NCBI GenBank assembly: GCA_023954415.1
Contig: JAMLIB010000002.1
Coordinates: 1 to 64,000, forward strand
Length of the DNA stretch: 64,000 nucleotides
Direction: 5' to 3'
Origin: Trueperaceae bacterium
GTDB lineage: Bacteria; Deinococcota; Deinococci; Deinococcales; Trueperaceae
A program made the position numbers and the translations under genes. Shown piece after piece: positions 1-7,926 of the stretch. A model generated the notes under the pieces. It saw only the letters and a list, made by a program, of their open reading frames with translations, had not been told where the DNA came from and did no database searches. Position 1 is the stretch's first letter. Every line of letters starts with the position of its first letter.

Positions 1-1
1 G

Positions 2-2041
2 AGCATCGACCCTGACGCCCTCGCGCCCGGCGGCGGCGAACTCGCGCCCTTCAGCGCCGGCAACGGCACCGACAGCGGCACCTCCTGCTCGGCCCCCACG
101 GGCTTCGTGGCGCGGCTCTGGTTCCCGCTCAAGCAGTTCGTCTCGCCCGTGCGCGACCAGGCGAACCGCGGGACCTGTTGGGCGTTCACGGCGATCGGCG
201 CCATCGAGAGCCGCGAGCGCGTCCAGAACGCCAACCCCGTCAACCTCTCCGAGCAGTTCCTCGTCAACAAGGTCAAGAACGACTGGGCCGAGAGCGACTA
301 TTCGGACGGCTACAGCTCGCTCAACGCCATCAACCTCGCCACGCAGCACGGCCAGGTAATGCCGTCGGAGAGCGTCTGGACGTACAACACGGCGCCGAAC
401 CGGGCCGACTCGAGGGACGGGAAGGCGGAGTACTACCGAGGCACGTGCGACCCGTACGGCACCACGGGCGGCGGCTGGTGCTCCGAGACGGCGCACGAGA
501 GCCCCGCCTACTGCACCACGGTCCTGATCTTCACCTACTGCGGCTACAAGACCATGACGTTCAGCGGTTCGGGCGTGTCGGCCGGCAAGGCCGTGCAGGT
601 ATGGTCGTCCGGGCAGACGTTCAACCTCAACAACTACCGCAACCTCCTAGCGCAGGGGCACGTGCTCATGGCGAGCTTCCCCGTCTACGAGGGGTTCATG
701 TCGGCACCCGCCGGGGTCGTGTCCGACTACGACAAGAAGTACATCGACGACAAGGGCGACCTCGTCGACGGCTCCTACGGCGGCCACGCCGTGCAGATTG
801 TGGCGTTCTTCAGCAACGCCGACCTCTCGACGCCGTCCTACACGTACGCCATCGGCGGGGGCGGCTACTTCGTCGTCAAGAACTCATGGGGCTGCGGGGC
901 GGGCGACGGCGGCTACTACTACGTGCCGGCCGACTACGTCAGCAGCCGCTTCAACGCCCTCTACACGCTGGACTTCGACTCCAAGCGCAGCGCCGCGTGG
1001 ACGAAGGAGCAGGCGAACCCAGGCAGCACCGAGGCGCCTGCAGTCACCATCAGGAACGCCCATCCCACGGTCGACCTGCGCGTCGGAACGGACCTGGCCG
1101 GCTTCTTCGGCGTGACGCACTCCGTCGCGAGCTCCGTGAACCTGACGGTGCGCTCCAGCGTGGACGGCCTGCTCTTCGACGGCGCGTGGAACACTGCGCC
1201 GTTCACCTTCCCCGCGTCGCTCGTGCGCACCTTCACGAGCACGGGTCAGCGCACGATCACGGTGCGCGCCAGCTACGCGGGCAACGTCAGCGAGAAGACG
1301 TTCGTCGCGAACGTCGTCAACTCGGCGCCTTCGCTCGCCATCTCGGGAGCAGGCACCGCGTACGTCGCCGAGGCCTACGCGATATCGGCGACCGTGTCGG
1401 ACGTCAACGACGCCGGCACCGCCGCCCTATGCGCCCGCACGACCTGGAGCGTCACCTCACCGGACGTGCTGAGCACGACGACGGGCTGCCAGGTGTCCGT
1501 CACGTTCGGGACGACCGGCACCAGGACCGTGACGGCCACGACGCGCGACGCCGAAGGGCTCGGCACGACGAGGTCCCTGACGTTGAACGTGCAACCGACG
1601 CCGGTCAACCCGTACCCGCGGGTCACGGCCTACGGCGTGCACGCGCGCCGGTTCACACCGGTCGGTCAGGTCACCCTCTGCCTCAACAACAGCGTGAGCT
1701 CCGGGAGCACGATCGACTTCCGCGAAGACGGCTGCAACTTCGTCGGCGAGACCGGCACGCACAAGCGCTACTCCGCCTACGTGGAGGTGGAGAACCCGGA
1801 CAACGAGACGCTCACGTACGACTGGCGCGTCTACGTCACCTACAGCGGCTCGGAGCACCTCCTCAACTACATCTCCGCCTCCCCGGACAGCACGTTCGTG
1901 CCCTACTCGCCAGGCAACGCCCTCGAAGGCACCGAGCCGTGCCGGATCACGGTGACGGTCCACACTCCCGACCCGGCCCGCGACAAGTCCCTGACGGTGT
2001 GGTCGGGCAGCTGCACCTACTACACCACGCGTATCAACTGA
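2..2041 (+). CDS. Secreted papain-like (C1A) cysteine protease with PKD/Ig-like repeats, 5' partial
   Basis: The reading frame is open from base 2, so the gene starts before the window; the GTG at 107 is internal. The C1A catalytic set is visible: the oxyanion Gln and nucleophile Cys in QANRGTCWAF (Cys codon at 176-178), the His in YGGHAVQIV (about 778-804) and the Asn in VKNSWG (about 874-891). Several extra Cys between them could form disulfides, which fits an exported enzyme. After the protease domain (to about 980) come two or more beta-rich PKD/Ig-like segments (about 1020-1600) and a C-terminal beta-rich tail. The signal peptide would lie upstream of the window. Role inferred: extracellular proteolysis or cell-surface turnover. 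Family assignment is firm; substrate unknown. Confidence 0.9.
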   Translation, partial: SIDPDALAPGGGELAPFSAGNGTDSGTSCSAPTGFVARLWFPLKQFVSPVRDQANRGTCWAFTAIGAIESRERVQNANPVNLSEQFLVNKVKNDWAESDYSDGYSSLNAINLATQHGQVMPSESVWTYNTAPNRADSRDGKAEYYRGTCDPYGTTGGGWCSETAHESPAYCTTVLIFTYCGYKTMTFSGSGVSAGKAVQVWSSGQTFNLNNYRNLLAQGHVLMASFPVYEGFMSAPAGVVSDYDKKYIDDKGDLVDGSYGGHAVQIVAFFSNADLSTPSYTYAIGGGGYFVVKNSWGCGAGDGGYYYVPADYVSSRFNALYTLDFDSKRSAAWTKEQANPGSTEAPAVTIRNAHPTVDLRVGTDLAGFFGVTHSVASSVNLTVRSSVDGLLFDGAWNTAPFTFPASLVRTFTSTGQRTITVRASYAGNVSEKTFVANVVNSAPSLAISGAGTAYVAEAYAISATVSDVNDAGTAALCARTTWSVTSPDVLSTTTGCQVSVTFGTTGTRTVTATTRDAEGLGTTRSLTLNVQPTPVNPYPRVTAYGVHARRFTPVGQVTLCLNNSVSSGSTIDFREDGCNFVGETGTHKRYSAYVEVENPDNETLTYDWRVYVTYSGSEHLLNYISASPDSTFVPYSPGNALEGTEPCRITVTVHTPDPARDKSLTVWSGSCTYYTTRIN

Positions 2042-2141
2042 GGCGCCGGCCCGGGCGCGGCGCCCGGGAGCGCCGCACCCGGGAACGCCCGAGGCGAGCG
2101 ACACGCTCTCGAGGGTGAGCAGCCCGACCGCCACGCGATGA

Positions 2142-2177
2142 GCCGGTGGACCGCGCTACACGACGCGGTCCACCGGC
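2142..2177 (+). terminator. Strong hairpin downstream of the protease gene, probable terminator
   Basis: Perfect 14-bp inverted repeat (GCCGGTGGACCGCG and its complement) with an 8-base loop, 100 bases after the protease stop codon. Only a weak T-containing tail follows (ccgttctgc), so termination is inferred from position and stem strength. Confidence 0.55.
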
Positions 2178-2325
2178 CCGTTCTGCTAAGCTCCACGAGC
2201 CGCGCGCGGACTCCGCCCGCGCGGCCCCCCACGCCTAGCGGAAGGCCAGACCAGGTAGATGCGCGACTCGCACTGACGACGAGGACCAGCTGATCGAGTT
2301 CTTCGACTCCTGACAGGAGGTCAGT

Positions 2326-3729
2326 GTGAGTATCGCTTTACGCGCCGTGGCCAAGGGCTACGGCGGCATCGCCGTCTTGGAAGACGTCTCCCTCAAGGTC
2401 GGGCGCGGCGACAAGGTCGCGCTCATCGGCCCCAACGGCGGCGGCAAGTCGACGCTACTGAGGATAGCCGCCGGGCTCGAGCGGCCGGACGCCGGCAGCG
2501 TCGTGGTCGAGGGCCGCGTGGCCTACCTCGAGCAGGCCGCGACGGCGCCGACCGACCGCTCCGGTGGTCAGGCCAGGAAGGCGCAGCTCGCCGAGCGGCT
2601 CCTCGCCGATGCCGACGTCTACTTGCTCGACGAGCCTACCAACCACCTCGACGCCGCCGGGCTCGCCTGGTTGGAGCGCTGGGTGCGTTCCAGCCCGGCC
2701 ACCATGCTGATCGTCTCGCACGACCGCGCGTTCCTGGACGCCACGGTGAGCGCCGTGGCCGAGCTCGAGAGGGGCGAGCTCACCGTCTGGCCCGGCGCGT
2801 ACACGGAGGCGCTGGCCACGAAGGCCACCGCGCGCGCCGCGCAGCTAAGGCAGCACGACGCCCAGGCGCGCACGAAGCGGCGCCTGGAGCAGGAAGCCGC
2901 CAAGCTCGCCTCCAAGGGCAGGAGCGCCGACAAGTTCGACGCGAAGCGCGCGGGCAACCAGGCGCTCATCCTCGCGAAGGCGAAGGCCGAGAACGTGTCG
3001 CGAACGCTCGCGCGGCGCGCCAAGGCGCTGCAGGAGCGCGCCGAGAAGCTGGAGCCCGTGAGGAAGCCCTTCGAGGACGACGGCCTGCCGGAGATCCCGC
3101 TGCCGGAGACCCCGCTCGGGCCGACGGACGTGGTCAGGTTCGCCGGCTTCGGCATGGAGCGCGGGGGCAAGCCGCTGGTCGGGGGACTCGACCTCGTGCT
3201 GCGCCGCGGCGAGAAGCTGGCGCTCGTCGGCCCGAACGGGAGCGGCAAGAGCAGCCTGCTCGCGACGGTGACGGGGGAGCTGGCCCCCACGACGGGCACC
3301 GTCTCCGTCGGGGTGACGCCCTTCGTCCTGGGCCAGCACGGCACGGAGCTCGACGCCTTCCTCACCGTGGAGGAGGCGCTACGCGACGCGCAGGGCGCGC
3401 TCCGGCGCCAGGACCTCCACTACCTGCTCGCGCGCATGGGACTGCCTACCGACCCGTCCGCGCCGGTCGCCACCCTCTCGGGTGGGCAACGCACGCGCCT
3501 CGCCCTCGCGCGCCTGAGCGTGACCCGTTCGCCGCTGCTCGTGCTCGACGAGCCCACCAACCACCTGGACGTGCGCATGGTCGAGGCGCTGGAGCGCCTG
3601 CTAGTCGCGTACCCCGGCGCCGTGCTCCTGGCGTCGCACGACCGGCGCCTGGTGGGGGCGGTGGCGGAGCGCGCCTTGCGGCTCGACGGCGAGGGGGGAG
3701 CGTGGCGGGTGGAGGCGGCGGACGGTTAG
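2326..3729 (+). CDS. ABC-F family ATPase (ribosome-associated type)
   Basis: A 467-residue soluble protein with two ABC ATPase domains and no membrane segments, the hallmark of ABC-F proteins, which act on the ribosome as translation factors or antibiotic-protection factors. Domain 1 has Walker A GPNGGGKST, signature SGGQ and Walker B YLLDEPTNHLD. Domain 2 has GPNGSGKSS, LSGGQRTRLALARLS and LVLDEPTNHLD. A charged Lys/Arg/Ala-rich linker (about residues 160-245) matches the P-site interacting linker position. The stretch between Walker A and signature in domain 1 is unusually short (about 50 residues), as in several resistance-type ABC-F proteins. Start is GTG with AGGAGG five bases upstream. 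Whether it is a housekeeping or antibiotic-protection member cannot be decided here. Confidence 0.88.
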   Translation: MSIALRAVAKGYGGIAVLEDVSLKVGRGDKVALIGPNGGGKSTLLRIAAGLERPDAGSVVVEGRVAYLEQAATAPTDRSGGQARKAQLAERLLADADVYLLDEPTNHLDAAGLAWLERWVRSSPATMLIVSHDRAFLDATVSAVAELERGELTVWPGAYTEALATKATARAAQLRQHDAQARTKRRLEQEAAKLASKGRSADKFDAKRAGNQALILAKAKAENVSRTLARRAKALQERAEKLEPVRKPFEDDGLPEIPLPETPLGPTDVVRFAGFGMERGGKPLVGGLDLVLRRGEKLALVGPNGSGKSSLLATVTGELAPTTGTVSVGVTPFVLGQHGTELDAFLTVEEALRDAQGALRRQDLHYLLARMGLPTDPSAPVATLSGGQRTRLALARLSVTRSPLLVLDEPTNHLDVRMVEALERLLVAYPGAVLLASHDRRLVGAVAERALRLDGEGGAWRVEAADG

Positions 3730-3747
3730 GCGCTCGGACCGAGCCGC

Positions 3748-6700
3748 CTACGACCCAGCCCCCAGCCCCGCTCTGAGCCGCTCCAACTCGCGGGCGTCCA
3801 GCCGCTCGCCGACCTCCGCCAGCCGTCGCTGCGCCCGCGCCAGCGCGGCGGCGGCGCCGGACGGGTCGCCCGCCCGCTCGCGCGCCTCCACCTCCAGGGC
3901 GGCGAGGCGCGGCTCGAAGGGGGCTACGTCCTGCAAGTACTGGGCCACGCGCGCGGCGTCGGTGGGCCGGAACCCGACCGCACGCCCGGCCACGCGGGCG
4001 GCGACCTCGGTGAGGCGCGCGGCCACGCCGTCCTCGCGCGCCTCCGGCACGTCCTTCAGGAACGGCCCGCGCCATGCCGCCAGCGCCTCTGTCGCACCGG
4101 CGTCGGCGGCCACCGCGCGCCCCGCGGCCACGCCTCCCTCGGCGCCTCGGCTCCCGGTGTCTTCGGCCACCTCCAGGAACCGTTCGGCATCCGAGCCCAC
4201 GCCCGCGCCGAGGGCGTAGCCCCCGGGAGTGCGGGTCACGACCCGCGTGCCGTACTTGCGCCGCACCTGGTGCACGAGCTGCTTGAGGGCACGCACGGCG
4301 TCCGGCTCCGGGATGCTCGGGTAGAGGGCCTCTATGAGGTCGAGGTCGGTCACCTCGGACCTGCCGTCCATGCGCGCTTGCAGCAGGCAGGCGAGCAGCA
4401 GGCGGCGCTGTTCGCCCTTCACGGCCTCGGCGCCGCCGATCGGCCCAAGCCGCATGTCGCCCAGCACCTCCAACCGCAACTCGGCGCCCTCCGCCGCTCC
4501 CGGACCGGTCACCCCGCCCGCGCTCTGCGCGTGGAAGCCGTGCCCCGTGACTCCCTGCCCGGCGGTCGCCGACCCCATCGGCGCCGGTTCGTCCGCGGTC
4601 GAGCCGCTACCGAGGAGGCCGGGGAACGCGCGCCCGACGAGCACCCGGCCGACGCCGAGTCCGTTACCGTCGAACCATGCCAGCGCGGCGGCGGCGGCGG
4701 CCGCATCGCCTTCGGCGGCGGCGAGGTCGACGGCGACCTTGTTGGCTTCCAGCGCCAGGCCGCCACCGCGCGCGACCACGAGGGCGGCGCGCAGCTCGGT
4801 GGCCGCGGCCGCGGCGTCGCCGGCGGCCGCGAGGGCCAGCCCCTTGGCCCAGCGGGCACGGCACTCGTCGATGAGCGAGGCGCCCGTCTCCGGACCGAGG
4901 GCCGTCATCTCCTCGGCCAGCGCCAAGGCCTTGGCGCCGTCGCCCATACGGGCGCTGGCCGCGGCCGCGTCGAAGAGGATCTCGCGCACGACGCGCGGGC
5001 CGCTCGTCTCGCGGGCGAGCTGTAGGGACCGCTCGGCGTAGTGCCAGGCCAGGAGCGGCTCACCCCGCGCCAGGTGCAGCACCGACGTCATGGAGAGCGT
5101 GTTGACGAGGAAGCGCGACGGGCCGTACAGCTCCTGCGTCTCGAGCGCCTCCTCCAGCAGGTCCTCGGCCTCGGCGAAGCGGGCCTGGTCGATGCGCAGC
5201 TCCGCGAGCGCCGCCTGTGCGAACGCGTACGAGCGGCCATCGAGGGTCTCGCTCCTCAGCCGCAGGCACTCCTCCAGGCTGGCGTTCATCTCCTGGAAGC
5301 GGGAGAGCTGCTTGAGGAACGCGGCGCGGTTGAGCAGGGCGGTGCTGAGGAGCCGCGGTCGGTCCATGCCCCTCAGCAGTCCGACCGCCTCGCCGACGAT
5401 CGCCTCGCTCGCCTCGAAGTCGCCCCGATGGTAGGCCACGAGGGCCCGCAGCGAGATGAACTCGCAGCGCAGCTCGTCGCTCAGGTCGCCACTGGCGCCG
5501 CGCGCCAGCAGCTCCTCGGCGAGACCCATGTCGCCGGTGGCCAACGCCGAGGCCGCCGCCGCGCGCAGCAGCTCGAAGCCGGGGCTCTCGTTCAGACGCG
5601 GGTTGGTCCTCCAGACCTCTAGCGCGGACCGGTGGTCGCCGGCGGCGTTGAAGCTCGTGACGAGCAGGTCCGCGACGTCCCGCGCCGGCGTGCCGGCCGC
5701 CGCCAGCCCGGCAGCCAGGTCGCGCACGGCGTCCAGCCTCCCCTGGCGCGCCAGCGCGTGGGCGTGCGCCCGCACCATGCGCGGCTCGGCGCCGGGACCA
5801 CTCGCCGCTTGCTCCAGGAGCGAGAAGGCGGCCGGCAGGTCGAAGTCGATCAGCAGCGTGGCCGCCTCGTACGCCAGCCGGGCCCGCACCTCGCCCTGCG
5901 CGTACTGCGCCGCGCGCGCCAGGAGCCTCGCCCTGTCAGCCTTGTACGGAGCTACGGCCGCGGCGGCCAGCAGCAGGTCGAGCGCCTGACCGGCCGGCAG
6001 GTCAGCTGCCTCGACGAAGTGCGCCGCGGCGACGGGGTCGGAACCGAGGCTGGCCACGGCCCGCGCCGCCATGTCCTTGCGGCGGCCGGCAGGCAGGGTC
6101 GCCACCGTGAGCTCGCGCACGAGCCCATGCGAGAAGTCGCCGCGCCTCAGGAGCCCCAGCCGATGCAGGCGGGCGGACTGCACCGTCAGCTCGGCGTCCG
6201 TCAGGCCGGCGACCTCGCCCCAGAGGCGCATGTCCGGCTCGCCGACCGGCAGCAGCGCCCGCGCCTCGACGGCCGCGGCAGCCGCGGGCGAGTCGCCCTT
6301 GGCGTGCGCCACCACATGCTCGATGACGGCCTCGACGCGCGCCGGCCGCACGCCCGCCGGCGGCTCGCGCCAGTTCCACCGCCGCCCGTCGCTCCAGAGG
6401 AAGCCGCCGCGCGCCAGCTGCCGCTGGTACTCGAGGGTGAAGAGGGGGTTGCCGCCGGCGCGCGCGTACACCCACTCCGCGGCGGCGGTCGGGACCGGGC
6501 CACCGAGCGTGGCTCCAAGGAGCGCGGACGCGGCGTCCTCCCCGAGCGGCTCGAGCCACAGCTCGTCGAACGGCTCGCCGTGGAACTGCCTGCTGGCCAC
6601 CAGCAGGCCGACGCCCGGGCTGCGCCTGCAAGCGCCGGCCAGCACGTGGAGCATGGCGGCGAGCTCCGGCGGCGCCTCGTGCAGGTCGTCGACGTGCAAG

Positions 6701-7062
6701 ACGAAGGGGGCGCTGCGCTGCAGCGCGGCCGAGACGGCACCGACGAGGGCCGCCTGCTCGACCGCCTCGCCGCCCGCGGCGCGCTCCAGGCCGAGCCGGG
6801 CCCACGCCGGCAGGGCGTCCGGGCGAGGCAGCTCCCGCACCAACCGCGCGAGGCCGACGTTGGCCGGGAGGCTGAGGTAGCGGCAGCCGACGCTGCCAAG
6901 GGCTTGGGCAGCCAACGTGGTCTTGCCGATGCCGGGCGGCCCGGCCAAGGCCACGGCCGCGCCCTTCCGGCGGGAGACGAGCGGCCGCAGGCGCGCCAGG
7001 AGCTGCTCCAAGCGGTCGTCGGCGGGGCTGGCGGCGTGGTGGTTCGAGCGGTGATCCGGCAA
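3748..7062 (-). CDS. Large P-loop ATPase/TPR regulator with C-terminal SARP-type winged helix and BTAD domain
   Basis: About 1104 residues from the chosen TTG start. Walker A GPPGIGKTT lies near residue 41 and a Walker B-like HVDDLHE near residue 120, typical of STAND/AAA signalling ATPases. A long helical repeat (TPR-like) region fills the middle. The C-terminus (from about residue 860) has a winged-helix segment (LEVLGDMRLG to TRTPGGYAL) followed by a helical BTAD-like domain. SARP regulators usually carry the DNA-binding part first, so the order is reversed. The frame stays open up to 7440, but that extension runs through the zinc-ribbon gene and reads as low-complexity Arg/Ala sequence. 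TTG at 7062 has AAGGA six bases upstream; GTG at 7107 is an alternative. Probably a transcriptional regulator; target and ligand unknown. Confidence 0.8.
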   Translation of the reverse strand: MPDHRSNHHAASPADDRLEQLLARLRPLVSRRKGAAVALAGPPGIGKTTLAAQALGSVGCRYLSLPANVGLARLVRELPRPDALPAWARLGLERAAGGEAVEQAALVGAVSAALQRSAPFVLHVDDLHEAPPELAAMLHVLAGACRRSPGVGLLVASRQFHGEPFDELWLEPLGEDAASALLGATLGGPVPTAAAEWVYARAGGNPLFTLEYQRQLARGGFLWSDGRRWNWREPPAGVRPARVEAVIEHVVAHAKGDSPAAAAAVEARALLPVGEPDMRLWGEVAGLTDAELTVQSARLHRLGLLRRGDFSHGLVRELTVATLPAGRRKDMAARAVASLGSDPVAAAHFVEAADLPAGQALDLLLAAAAVAPYKADRARLLARAAQYAQGEVRARLAYEAATLLIDFDLPAAFSLLEQAASGPGAEPRMVRAHAHALARQGRLDAVRDLAAGLAAAGTPARDVADLLVTSFNAAGDHRSALEVWRTNPRLNESPGFELLRAAAASALATGDMGLAEELLARGASGDLSDELRCEFISLRALVAYHRGDFEASEAIVGEAVGLLRGMDRPRLLSTALLNRAAFLKQLSRFQEMNASLEECLRLRSETLDGRSYAFAQAALAELRIDQARFAEAEDLLEEALETQELYGPSRFLVNTLSMTSVLHLARGEPLLAWHYAERSLQLARETSGPRVVREILFDAAAASARMGDGAKALALAEEMTALGPETGASLIDECRARWAKGLALAAAGDAAAAATELRAALVVARGGGLALEANKVAVDLAAAEGDAAAAAAALAWFDGNGLGVGRVLVGRAFPGLLGSGSTADEPAPMGSATAGQGVTGHGFHAQSAGGVTGPGAAEGAELRLEVLGDMRLGPIGGAEAVKGEQRRLLLACLLQARMDGRSEVTDLDLIEALYPSIPEPDAVRALKQLVHQVRRKYGTRVVTRTPGGYALGAGVGSDAERFLEVAEDTGSRGAEGGVAAGRAVAADAGATEALAAWRGPFLKDVPEAREDGVAARLTEVAARVAGRAVGFRPTDAARVAQYLQDVAPFEPRLAALEVEARERAGDPSGAAAALARAQRRLAEVGERLDARELERLRAGLGAGS

Positions 7063-7132
7063 AGGGTCGTCCTTCGGGGCTCTGCGTACGACCCCCGGGC
7101 CCCTCACATGATAGGCCGCCGCCCACCGGGCG

Positions 7133-7369
7133 TCAGTGCCGCTGCGGTTCGCGCCCCTCGTGGGCGAAGAGCCGGCCCCCGCAAGCGGAGCAGTACTCGC
7201 CGAACGGCGAGCCGATGGGGGCTCCGCAGCTCGGGCACGCCCGCAGCAGTTCCGCGCCGTCGTTGGGGCAGTAGTTCTCACCGGCCGAACTCGGGGTGGC
7301 GCGGGCGCAGACAGGGCAGATCCGGTACGAGACCGCCGGCTCCAAGGACGCGCGCGTCTTCGATGACAT
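7133..7369 (-). CDS. Small double zinc-ribbon protein
   Basis: 78 residues with four Cys pairs: CPVC, YCPNDG (a C with a downstream partner), CPSCG and YCSACG. This is the layout of tandem zinc ribbons that bind one or two zinc ions. It begins MSSKTRASLEP and ends in a charged tail. It lies just upstream of the large regulator, 70 bases from its TTG start, and is divergent from the DUF4282 gene. No clear Shine-Dalgarno sequence precedes the ATG. The function cannot be told; such proteins are often protein-protein adaptors or regulators. Confidence 0.75.
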   Translation of the reverse strand: MSSKTRASLEPAVSYRICPVCARATPSSAGENYCPNDGAELLRACPSCGAPIGSPFGEYCSACGGRLFAHEGREPQRH

Positions 7370-7514
7370 GCCAAGGATGTTCGCCCGCGCTCGGTTATGC
7401 GCCGGTTATACGGGAGGGCGTCGGGGTGTATTACGGCCAAGACGGCAATCGCACTGCGCTAATGCCGGCCCGGCCTTTATGCTGCGGCGAATAACTACAT
7501 CGGAGGCCTCAAGC

Positions 7515-7832
7515 ATGGATAGTCAGTCGTTCTTCTCCAAGCTCTTCGACATGTCGTTCACGCAGTACGTGACGCCGAGCATCATCCGGATCATCTTCGT
7601 GCTCAGCATCGTCATGGCCGGCATCGCGGCCATCGGCGTCTTCACGACGGCCTCCACGACGTTCGGGGGCGCCGGCGTCCTCCTGGGCCTGCTCCTCGCG
7701 GTGGTCGGCTTCATCCTTTACGTGGTGTTCGCGCGCATGGGCCTCGAGGTCGTCATAGCGCTGTTTCGCATCGCGGAGAACACCCGGGTCATCGCCGACA
7801 ACGCGCGCCGGTCGAACGGCAGCGGCGACTGA
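7515..7832 (+). CDS. DUF4282 domain inner-membrane protein
   Basis: 105 residues starting at ATG 7515, with GGAGG eight bases upstream. The N-terminus FFSKLFDMSFTQYVTP followed by two hydrophobic helices (about residues 20-45 and 50-75) and a polar C-terminal tail matches the DUF4282 pattern. Function of the family is unknown. In other genomes it is often near zinc-ribbon proteins, and here a zinc-ribbon gene is transcribed divergently from it (established association only in the loose sense; not checked). Confidence 0.75.
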   Translation: MDSQSFFSKLFDMSFTQYVTPSIIRIIFVLSIVMAGIAAIGVFTTASTTFGGAGVLLGLLLAVVGFILYVVFARMGLEVVIALFRIAENTRVIADNARRSNGSGD

Positions 7833-7856
7833 CAGCCGGTTCCACCCCGTCGTAAC

Positions 7857-7898
7857 GAAGAAGCCGCCGGCCCCCTCTCGAGGGCCGGCGGCTTCTTC
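7857..7898. terminator. Bidirectional intrinsic terminator
   Basis: Perfect 17-bp inverted repeat (7857-7873 and 7882-7898, GAAGAAGCCGCCGGCCC and complement) with an 8-base loop between two converging genes. The stem ends in A/G-rich and T/C-rich sides, so both strands give a GC-rich stem followed by a pyrimidine tail. The best terminator in the window. Confidence 0.9.
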
Positions 7899-7926
7899 TT
7901 GCGCCCGCTAGGGCGTCAGATCTGCC

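Noticed and set aside
178-2118. Second long plus frame inside the protease gene
   Set aside because: Arg/His-rich sequence typical of a shifted frame; the protease frame has all catalytic motifs.
2259-2276. Five-codon leader peptide before the ABC-F gene
   Set aside because: Leader peptides are common before resistance-type ABC-F genes, but the ribosome site is poor and no attenuator pair of hairpins follows.
7063-7440. N-terminal extension of the large regulator
   Set aside because: The residues are low-complexity Arg/Ala/Thr and the DNA is used by the zinc-ribbon gene in another frame. TTG 7062 has a good ribosome site.
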